From assembly GCA_018398585.1 (NCBI GenBank), contig JAGTTD010000003.1:9742637-9806636 (forward strand): a stretch of DNA of 64,000 bases. The letters are read 5' to 3'. Below, piece by piece: positions 56,384 to 64,000 of the stretch; the stretch's first letter is position 1, and the number at the start of each line of letters is the position of its first letter. Origin of the DNA: Simmondsia chinensis. Its lineage: Eukaryota > Streptophyta > Magnoliopsida > Caryophyllales > Simmondsiaceae. Below the pieces are notes generated by a model. It was given only the letters and a program-made list of their open reading frames with translations. It was not told the origin of the DNA and did no database searches. The position numbers were made by a program, and so were the translations under genes.

Positions 56384-57880
56384 ATGGTTAGTATGGGTAA
56401 ACAATTGGATGCGATTGATGCCAAGCATGACAAGGGCTTAAAGGAAGTAAGCCAAAATATGCTTATTATCCAAGAGTTGTCCAAGGACCAAGAAGAACAA
56501 ATTCAGATGATGGAGGTGCACATCAAACGTTCCAGCCGGTCAACAAACCTCCTTGATGCAGCAAATCTTGGATTGTAAGGAAAAAAACTAACTTAATATG
56601 TTAGAATATGCCAATAGACTGCCTCCACTTATTGGGAGTACAAACACCCAAATGGGTTCTGCAGGGTAAACTGAGGGTCAAAGCCCCTTTAGACCACCGT
56701 TTTGGTTTTAGTGCTTCTACAGCACCTAACCAAGCAAATCGACCCCAATTTGGCCCCATTAGTTATAGGGAAAATGATGATTCAGACTATAAATCCCATC
56801 CTAGGAAGAAGAATCATAGAAAAAATCCAAGAAATCATGAAAACCATTACCATGAACGTGTAAACCATTAAGGACATAGGAGAAATGATCAAGATCAATA
56901 TCGTTACAATTGACCATGCCCCAAGAAACCAAACCCCAAATATGATTTTCCATATTTTGATGCTAGTAACCCAAGGGGTTAGGATAAGAGGTATGATAAA
57001 TACTTTAACTATTTTGAGATTCCACATGATGCAAGATGGGAAATACATGAAATTCATTTAGATGGGGATGTTGGAACTTGGTTAAAAGATTGTTTAATGG
57101 AAAGGGATCATGTTGACTGGGATGAATTTGTGGAAGATTTGGGTGTTAGGTTTGGGGATAAGAAAATTGCAAGCGTAGTTGATGAGGTTAACAAGTTACA
57201 ACAAGTAGGATCAATTCTTGATTAACAAACTAAATTTGAAGAACTCAAATCATATATGCTTAAATATGATATGCATTTCCATGAGTCACATTTTACTCAT
57301 AGTTATATGAGTGGGCTTAAGCTTTAAATTAAGCACTCCATGGCTATGTTTAAACTAAGGGCTTTACTTGCAATGTTTGAACTTGCACACCCTTCTACAA
57401 GTAAAACCTCAGTTTCTACATCTAATTATAAGAAACTTGACAATTCAGATAATGCTTCAAACAAAAATGTTTCTAACTTTTCAAAAGGAAACTCAAACTT
57501 TTCAAAAAATTCAAGTTTTATGTTTCAAAAGAACTCACAAGGCTCTTTTCAAAAATCTAACAATCGTAACACTTCAACCGCTAACTCTAATTCCATTAAG
57601 CTTCTTGAAAACAAGAAAAGACCACCTTTATGCTTTGAATGCAATGAGAGGTATTACCCTGGTCATACTTGCCAATGTAAACAACTTAATTCTATTATGG
57701 TCGAAAAGGAGAACCGAGAACCTAGTCCTAGTGACCAAGAGGAGGAAAACCATGAACCATTAGAGGATGAGTGGATTGAAGAGGATGTGGATAATATGGC
57801 TATTTTCACCATGGCTTTGAATGGTGGGAAAGATCATAGGACCCTTAGGATCAAAGGACTTGTGAAAAAAAAAGGAAATT
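56384..57880 (+). pseudogene. gag of chromovirus
   Basis: The first frame (56384-56578) is a coiled-coil-like N-terminus (QNMLIIQELSKDQEEQIQMM). After a basic, low-complexity stretch (56608-56871) and stops come capsid blocks at 56935-57330: NPKYDFPYFDASNPRG, YFKYFEIPHDARWE, GTWLKDCLMERDHVDWDEF, FGDKKIASVVDEVNKLQQ and THSYMSGLK. Frame 57340-57894 carries the tail: Ser/Asn-rich, then the zinc knuckle PPLCFECNERYYPGHTC (CX2CX(6)GHXC) and an acidic stretch. This matches the W-V-K-C-E-R-Y-F capsid family of chromoviruses. Stops at 56872, 56981 and elsewhere break it. Confidence 0.88.
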
Positions 57881-58200
57881 TTGGTGTTAGTTGATAGTGG
57901 TAGTACTCATAGCTTTATAAACCCTGGAGTTGCCGAGGCTGGTGCTTTTCCACTCTCAACTTCCCCTTCCCTCTTGGTGACCATGGCTAATTGTAGCCAA
58001 CTTGTCACTTAAACTCATTGTGTTGGATTTATATGGAATATGCAAGGTCATTCCTTAAAGTATTACTTTAGAGTAGTTATATTGGAAGGATGTGATGTCT
58101 TGCTAGGGTTTGATTGGATGAAATTCCATAAACCCATCGAACTTGATTTCATTAACCTAAGACTAACGGTGCACAAAGATGGTGCCAAAGTTGTCTTATA
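57870..58200 (+). pseudogene. Aspartic protease of chromovirus
   Basis: LVDSGSTHSFINP at about 57880-57920 is the intact active-site block (DSGSTHSF). Further on, a region ending EGCDVLLGFDWMKF-like at 58085-58120 (family VILG.DWL) and PIELDFINLRLTVH (family P...DF...L.F) follow. A frameshift at about 57885 parts it from gag, and a stop at 58012 (TAA) breaks it. Confidence 0.85.
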
Positions 58201-58419
58201 GGTATCTCAGAAAAGAAGGATCAATGAATTGGATCAAGGGAGATAAACTCAAGAAAGCATTGGCCAAGGGCATGTGTTGTTGGCTTGGGTGGATTTTCGG
58301 TGTTGAGGAGCCTCCTCAATAATTAAGTTTGCATTCTTCTTCCCTAAAACTTATGTTGTATTGAATTACAACATTTAATTGATGAATATTAGTGTATTTT
58401 TTATGAACCTACATCATTA

Positions 58420-59010
58420 CCACCAAAAAGCATGCATGACTACTCTATTCCTTTGATTCTTGGTGCTGCACCAGTAAATCAAAGGCCTTATAGGCACCCT
58501 TTCTTGTATAAATCAGAGATAGAAAGGCATGTAAATGATTTTCTCGGATACTCATTTATTAGGCCTAGTCAAAGCCCCGTTGCATCATCCTTGATGCTTG
58601 TGATGAAGAAGGATGGCATTTTAAGAATGTGCATTGGTTATGGGAGACTAAATGATCTTACCAATATGAACAAATTCCCAATTCCCTTAATTAATGATTT
58701 ATTAGATGAGCTCCACGGTTCTCAGTGTTTAACTAAAAATGACTTATGACATGGTTCTCATCAAGTGAGAATGAGAAAAGAGGATGTGCATTAGACGACC
58801 TTTAGGACCCACCATGGGCATTTCAAATTCAGTTTATGCCTTTTGGTTTAAGCAGTGCCCCCGCAACATTCCAGTCACTAAGAATGATGTTTTTAAACCT
58901 TGCCTTAGAAAATTTGTTTGTCTTCTTTGATGATATGTTTGTTTATAGTCTTTCTTGGCTTTGCATTTACACCATTTGCACTTAGGATTTGAGCTTTTGA
59001 GACTTAACCA
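58420..59010 (+). pseudogene. Reverse transcriptase of chromovirus
   Basis: Frame 58432-58749 has HDYSIPLILGAAPVNQRPYR, EIERHVNDFLGYSFIRPSQS, PVASSLMLVMKKDGILRMCI and FPIPLINDLLDELHGSQCLT. Then come stops, and the palm continues: HQVRMRKED, FQFMPFGLSSAPATFQSLR and FFDDMFVYS. The FFDDM box keeps both Asp residues. The first catalytic Asp in the KIDLRSGYHQ block reads KNDL followed by a stop. Spacing is normal for the family. Frame breaks at 58748, 58792-58803 and about 58960. Confidence 0.9.
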
Positions 59011-59743
59011 GTTGTATGCTAAGCCTTCAAAGTGTGCATTTGGAGCACTAGTGTTGAATATTTAGGACATGTCATCTCTAAAGATGGTGTGGCAACCACT
59101 CCTACTAAAGTGGAAGCAATGACCAATTGGCCTACACCTGAAACATTAAAGGCTTTAAGAGGTTTTCTAGGTCTAAACAGTTATTTTAGAAAGTTCATAT
59201 TGGGTTATGGCATTCTTGATAAACCATTAACTAAGCTTTTAAAGAAAAATGCATTAAAGTCGAAGCCGCAAAAGCTTTTGAAACTTTAAAAAAGGCTATG
59301 ACTCAAACCTCGGTACTTAGGCACCTAGATTTTTCAAAAACCTTTGTGATTGAGATCGATGCAAACCATGATGGTTTAGGAGTGGTCTTGATACAAGAAG
59401 TGCAACCAATTGCTTTTCTAAGTAAACCTTTCAAATAACAACAAGAAGTTCTTTCAATTTATGAAAAACAATACTATGCAATTCTAATGGCTATAGCTAA
59501 GTGGAGACACTGCTTAGAAGGACACTCTTTTTTATCAAAACTGACCATGAAGCCCTTAAACATCTTTTAGATCAAAAAATTACTACTACACTTCAGAAAG
59601 AAGGCCTAAGTGAGCTCCTAGGATTGCATTATGGTATTCTTTATAGAAAAGGAAGTGAAAACAAGGTGGAAGATGCGATTTATCGGTGTAATTTTGCTGA
59701 AAATTATGCTATTTCTACTGCTGAAAATTGTGTTGTTTCTTAA
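59011..59743 (+). pseudogene. RT connection and RNase H of chromovirus
   Basis: 59032-59289 has GHVISKDGVATTPTKVEAMT, NWPTPETLKALRGFLGLNSY and FRKFILGYGILDKPLTKLLK. After a break come VLRHLDFSKTFVIEIDANHD (catalytic Asp kept: EIDAN), GLGVVLIQEVQPIAFLSKPF, LSIYEKQYYAILMAIAKWRH (Glu kept) and then FFIKTDHEALKHLLDQKI (third Asp kept) to 59743. Only three or four breaks, so it is one of the better preserved coding parts in the window. Confidence 0.92.
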
Positions 59744-60487
59744 ATTGTGCCTACTTGGTTGTAAGAGCTTGAGCAAACTTATAAAAATGATGTTGAGACC
59801 TTAGAAATTATTCAAAAGCTAATGTTAGATCCCAATGCTTGTCCAAATTTTACATTAAAGAAAGACATTTTGCCCTACAAAGGAAAATTTTTGTATAGGA
59901 AGCTATGGTGATTTGCATGGTCAATTGATGGAAAATGCCCATTTCTCAAACCTTGGTGGACATCTGGATTTTCAGTTACTTATAAAATAGCAAAACGATG
60001 TTTTTATTGGAAGAGGCCTCAAAAGATCCATTAAGAAAATTTGTTAAAAGTGCAATACTTGCCAAAGGAGTAAGGCTGAGCGTGTGGCAATGCCGAGTTT
60101 ATTACAACCCCTTCTTATCGCAACTCAGCCTTGGTCCCATATATGTATGGATTTTATTGAGGATTTACCAAAATATGAGGGTAAAGATGTGATATGGTTT
60201 ATTGATATATTGACCGAGTATGCCCATTTCATAAAGCCTTACGCATCCTTTTACTACATCATCTCTTGCTAGAATCTATATGGAATATGTTTTGAAATTG
60301 CATGGCATACCTAAAAGTATAATTTCTGATAGAGACAAAATTTTTACAAGTAATTTTTGGAAAGAATTGTTCAGATTTTCAGGAACTAACTTAGATCTAA
60401 GTTCTCGCTATCATCCTCGGTCTGATTGACAATCAGAGAGGCTTAATCATAGTCTAGAGTAATATCAATGGTGCAAATGGTTGCATT
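59744..60487 (+). pseudogene. Integrase N-terminus and core of chromovirus
   Basis: Traces of the zinc domain (GGHLDFQLLIK-like near 59960; FYWKRPQKIH at 60004) are followed by MPSLLQPLLIATQPWSHICM, DFIEDLPKYEGKDVIWF (first catalytic Asp) and DILTEYAHFIKP in frame 60084-60272. Then come GIPKSIISDRDKIFTSNFWK (second Asp), LSSRYHPRSD and QSERLNHSLE (catalytic Glu). The set DDE is kept, but stops at 60429 and elsewhere break it. Confidence 0.9.
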
Positions 60488-61135
60488 TTGCTGAGTATTG
60501 GTACAATAATTGTTACCATACTTCACTTAAATGCACCCTTTTGTGCTCTTTATGCTTATTATGCACCTAACATTGTCTTTTCCAATGATTTCTCTACTCC
60601 TAATGTTGCTATTGATGATCTACTTAAGAGGAGAAGTTTGATAGCTGCAAAGTTGAGAAGAAATTTAGAAGTAGCTCAAGTTTGCATGAAGCAAAACGAG
60701 GATAAGCATAGGACCAAAAGAGAGTTTGAAGTAGGAGACCAAGTGTATTTGAAGCTTCAACCTTATTGGCATAGCACTGTGGCTATAAGGAGTAATGTGC
60801 AGCTAGCTGCCAAGTACTATGGTCCATACAAAGTCATTCAAAGGATTGGAACAATGGCATACATGTTGGAGCTTCCCCCTTCTTGTTTGATCTACCCTGT
60901 GTTCCAAGTGTCTCAACATGAGAAAAGAGTTGGCCTTGATGTTCAAGCTTCTTCAGATCCGCCCCTAGCAAGTAAGAAAGGGAAATTCTTAGAACCTGAA
61001 GCCATTTTAGATAGGAAAATTGTGAAAAGAAATAAAGGACCTATGGGGCAAGTGCTTATTAAATGGACTTACTTGAGTAAGGAAGAGTCTACTTAGGAGA
61101 ACTACCCTTTTATTAGAAGTCAATTCCCTCACTTT
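60488..61135 (+). pseudogene. Integrase C-terminus with chromodomain
   Basis: The frame has VAIDDLLKRRSLIAAKLRRN, RTKREFEVGDQVYLKLQPYW, LAAKYYGPYKVIQRIGTMAY and LPPSCLIYPVFQVSQHEKRV, the GPY/F module of integrase. Next is the chromodomain: FLEPEAILDRKIVKRNKGPM, GQVLIKWTYLSKEEST and, past one stop at 61094, the WE-like NYPFIR end. Chromodomains of these elements are thought to bind histone marks and steer integration into heterochromatin, which fits the setting. The 202-residue frame is nearly complete; the stop comes before the final helix. Confidence 0.92.
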
Positions 61136-61160
61136 AATCCTTGAGGTAAGGACTGGCTTC

Positions 61161-61193
61161 TTTTTTTTTTTTTTTTTTTTTTTTAGGGGGGGG
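61161..61193 (+). promoter_or_regulatory. T24 run and polypurine tract of chromovirus
   Basis: 24 T followed by A and eight G directly before the LTR start TGCGTAATG. The G tract is the likely PPT; the T run is probably slippage-prone and its length is uncertain. Confidence 0.7.
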
Positions 61194-61625
61194 TGCGTAA
61201 TGTTTGACTCATATTTCTTTTATTTTATTTTTGATTTTGTAGTTGGATCGATCGGGGGCACAACCAATCGATCGGCTCTGTTCATTTGTGGGTTTTGTTA
61301 AGAATTGGGTCTTGTCTCATTGGGATCATGTCTTGTGTAATTGGGTCTAGTGTAATATACTGAACCAGGTCTTCCTCTCCTCGTTTATAAGTGGGATTTT
61401 AGGGAAAATTGTGGATTCATTGTCATTCTACAACAATTAATGAAATTTCTCACACAATTGCTCCCTCTATCTCCTCCCCTCAAGTTTTCTGTCCCTCTCT
61501 CCTCCTCGTTCTTTTGCTACTATCACCACTTGTTACTACAAGTTTTGCCCAACCATTACTGAATTTGAGTTGTTTCATCACAACTTGATTGCTAGAATCG
61601 AACCCTAAACCTTGGGTTCGTAATA
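61194..61625 (+). repeat. 3' LTR of chromovirus
   Basis: 432 bp, starting TGCGTAATGTTTG after the PPT and ending TTCGTAATA. U3 holds GGATCGATCGGGG and CAATCGATCGGC (61245-61283), the same type of palindrome as in the unrelated element D LTR. GTTTATAAG at 61383-61391 may be a weak TATA box. Confidence 0.75.
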
Positions 61626-62146
61626 AGGCCTTGGACAATCTGCATGTAATTCGATACTCAGTGGCCCATTTCGACCCACTTGACAAAATTTCAACTCTAC
61701 GTCCATGAAAGCTAATACATTGGTCTAGTCCATTCGTGGTATTCTATTATAGGTGACTAGGAAGGAGGTTGAGGATGTTCTTCTCAACTATCCCAGTGGT
61801 GCACATGGATGAAACAAGCAATGGTCAACCAAAGACAATGTTGCAAGGTCGAAGGGGTCCAATAAATATCTTGTCCACAAGGGTAGGAAAGTTTGATTAG
61901 CATGCGATCTATCTTTTGCCTGGGAGCTTAAGGTTTATTTAGTCCTTTTGATGTCGAGGGTTGTGACAATTACTTAAAAAAACAATATTACATGCTTAAT
62001 GAATGAAAGTTCATTAACTTGCATGATTTATTGTCTTCACTTCTTAATTATTGAAAAACCAAAACTTCAAGGTAAGAGCTCTCTTAGGAAGAAAAAAAAA
62101 AAAAAAAAAAAATTTCCAACCAAAAATCCTCAAGTTATTTTTGTAG
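61626..62146. other. Unassigned sequence with A21 run
   Basis: If the chromovirus is inserted in copia element H, this should continue H, but no copia block could be read on either strand. It contains a 21-A run at 62092-62112. No coding signal. Confidence 0.4.
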
Positions 62147-62927
62147 TAGAAGTGGCCAACGAGTTGGGTTGACCCTCAACCTGACTCGGCCTGCAAGATG
62201 GCAGGTCACGGGTCACTTTTTTTCTCACCAAACCGAGAACTCGGCCCACCCGGGTAATGACATGGTTCTGACCTGTCAAGCCATAAGTTTGACCCGATAA
62301 CAACCCGTTACTGAGTCCTCACAGGTCGGACCCGTGTCATTTCACATGTCTATTTAGGTAAAAATTTTCAAAATTATTTTATAACAATATTTATAATTTA
62401 TTTTTTAGGTTATAATTTATGTATTATATATTTTTTATGTTTGACATTTCATAAATTATAATTATTATTTTATTTTATTTTATAATTATTTTATTGTATT
62501 TTTATAACTTAGAAAAATAATGTTCAAATAAAAAAATAGAAAAAAGTGTAAAAAAAATACTTGGACACAAGTCTAATCTAGTTCAGACCCGAATCAAGCT
62601 TGCCATGAGTTTGAGCAGATCTAATACAAGAAAAAGTTCTAATAAGAAAATAGAAAAAAGCATAAAAAGAGTTATACTCAAGTCTAATCAAGTTTAAACC
62701 CACATCGGATTTGACGTGGGTCTGAACCAATCTAGTCTTGACCCATCAGACTTGTGGCTCTACCCAACCCGATCTGACCCATCCCAAGCCCTTGTCATGA
62801 ACCAAACCAGGCAGGGGATTTTCTCCCCAACCCGACCCGTTATACACAGGAATCTAACCCGTGTCGACTCGTCTGCACCATTCCAACCCACGGGTTGAGT
62901 CACTGGTTAACCCATGCACCACTTGTA
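62147..62927. mobile_element. hAT-like non-autonomous element, 781 bp
   Basis: Ends TAGAAGTGG and (inverted) TACAAGTGG, near the plant hAT form TAGAGGTGG. Flanked by 8-bp near-repeats TTTTGTAG (62139-62146) and GTTTGTAG (62928-62935), the hAT duplication length. Both ends are rich in ACCCGACCCG/GGGTCGGGT-type motifs (62160-62340 and 62700-62900), a common mark of this plant group, with an AT-rich centre (62345-62560). No transposase. The frame 62716-62898 is a by-product of the motifs. Confidence 0.8.
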
Positions 62928-64000
62928 GTTTGTAGCATGGAATTCAAGCTTGAAACTGAGGTTGAAATGAGAATTGAGGTCCAGAATTTCAATTTTGTTT
63001 GGTTACCTTCTTAATTGGAATTACAATCCAATACTCAATTCCATCTAATCACATAAAATTCTAATTTAATATTAATTCTACTATCTCGAAGTACAAAATG
63101 ATCAAATTTAAATGACCTAGAATCCGAAAGGACTTGAAACCAAAATATTAAAGACAACCTTAATCTAACAAGAAACTCAAAGTTATGAAACGTGAATGAC
63201 TGAATCCCTTATTGATCTAACCCGATCTAAACATAGATCAATCTAAAACAAAACTGGAATCGACCATAGCGAGCATGTGGTTGATTGAGGCAATTAGTTT
63301 GAACATCGACATCGAATGTACACCGCCATTCATTCTATCAGGAACGGTTGGAAAATATGCGAAACGTAATAAAGCTCTACTTTCATTCTATGTTGAATAA
63401 GCTCTTTGCTTAGCCGCTTCAATATGAAACATAAGCTGCAAAGGGAACATAGTCTCGAGTTAATTCAAGAGCAGTGAAATGGTATCAAAGAAACCACATG
63501 TTTGAATCTCAACTTCCGCTACTTTAAATATTCATAAATTTCAAGCATACGGTATTGAAAGGTCTATGCATTATGCACAATTCATGAATTGCTTGTAATA
63601 CTGCATCTCTTCCGAGATCAGGACCCTTTATCATGACTTCTGCTTGTTACATACCTTGTGCCCAATGCGCATTAGCATGAGAGGACATGTTAGAGTATAG
63701 AACCACTCATAGATCTTTACCCATCAACTTAAACTTTTTAGATTGTTAGTTTCTAGATATTTTCCAAGTAAGTTAACATTTCCCTATTTGAAACCTCCAA
63801 TTAGGAATCATGGAATTTATAATTGACACTTTATGGAATTCCCATCATTGTAATGGAAATTAGCTTTAGCATTATTGTTTCCTGTGAGTACAACGATCGA
63901 GGTTATGCCCAATGTTAGGCATACTCCTACTAGGGCTAAAGCCAACTGCATTTTACCAATTAAGTAATTATATTTATACCTTTGTCCCATGATAAAACGT
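62928..64000. other. Unassigned right flank
   Basis: From 62940 to 63070 it has AATTGGAATT/AATTCCAA-rich sequence resembling 16040-16170. The remainder is AT-rich, without a long frame, apart from the plastid-like match at 63588-63656. No other feature was recognised. Confidence 0.4.
63588..63656 (-). pseudogene. rps11: Plastid rps11-like fragment
   Basis: Minus-strand reading gives QGM, a stop, then [20 protein letters not shown]. Chloroplast ribosomal protein S11 has a block [24 protein letters not shown]; all but four or five positions agree and there are no gaps. The stop is at a CAA-to-TAA change. S11 is part of the small ribosomal subunit in plastids. Agreement does not extend clearly beyond about 23 codons either way, so this is a short nuclear insert of plastid DNA or a remnant of a larger one. 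Comparison is from memory of the family, not a search. Confidence 0.5.

Larger units (their letters stand above)
55945..61625 (+). mobile_element. Chromovirus (Ty3/gypsy with chromodomain)
   Basis: Plus-strand element of about 5.7 kb with gag, protease, RT, RNase H, integrase and a C-terminal chromodomain in the standard order. The two LTR 3' ends match (56110-56245 and 61460-61625: ATTCATTGTCATTCT, CCTTGGGTTCGTAA). A PPT (AGGGGGGGG) lies before the right LTR. Candidate flanking repeats are AGACC (55940) and AGGCC (61626), one mismatch. The U3 parts of the two LTRs do not look alike, so the left boundary is uncertain. It sits in the decayed copia element H. Confidence 0.88.

Noticed and set aside
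63850..63985. Minus-strand short hydrophobic peptide resembling an organelle membrane subunit
   Set aside because: No family could be named and the frame has no support beyond a hydrophobic run.
1..64000. CRISPR arrays, rRNA or tRNA genes, bacterial-type operons
   Set aside because: No regularly spaced identical repeats with unique spacers. The only tRNA-like sequences are primer binding sites. Splice signals and TE types are those of plants.

Overview
This window is flowering-plant nuclear heterochromatin. No intact host gene was found. Nearly every recognisable stretch is a decayed transposable element: Ty3/gypsy elements of the Tat, Athila and chromovirus types, Ty1/copia elements, two nested CACTA DNA transposons, hAT-like small elements and a LINE remnant. 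The AT richness, plant-specific lineages (Tat with a second RNase H, Athila with a tRNA-Asp primer site), CACTA and plant mobile domain sequence all point to a plant, probably a eudicot. The species cannot be named from the sequence.

Layout. 1-2543: the gag end and 5' LTR of an Athila-like element on the minus strand, inserted into a Ty1/copia pol (2544-3485, plus strand). 3485-15334: Tat-type element A (minus strand), with RT, protease, gag and 5' LTR. It is interrupted by a copia-type LTR fragment (7486-8435) and by a CACTA transposon (9412-13860) that carries a second CACTA (10160-12119); both CACTAs have perfect 3-bp target duplications. 15335-19218: a LINE RNase H remnant, an Athila-type LTR fragment, a 37-base G run, a copia-type LTR on the minus strand and an inverted Tat LTR tail.

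19235-49871: a second Tat element, B (minus strand), expanded by later insertions. Its 3' LTR holds a deleted gypsy element (19610-22827). Its pol is split by an Athila element with matching AATTC target duplications (27218-35560). Its RT holds a small DNA transposon (about 37255-38510), and its gag/protease holds a copia element (39867-47654). Between integrase and 3' LTR, B carries an antisense plant-mobile-domain gene remnant with its own TATA-like box and an intron (23204-25735). This is the most notable coding feature.

49872-55944: unassigned sequence, then two copia-type LTRs in tandem and a decayed copia pol (minus strand). That pol is interrupted by a plus-strand chromovirus (about 55945-61625) with gag, protease, RT, RNase H, integrase and a C-terminal chromodomain, all broken by stops and frameshifts. 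61626-64000: unassigned sequence, a 781-bp hAT-like element, and a short plastid rps11-like match near 63600.

No element looks autonomous. The order of insertion can be read from nesting: Tat A and B are oldest, and the copia, Athila, CACTA, small gypsy and DNA elements came later.
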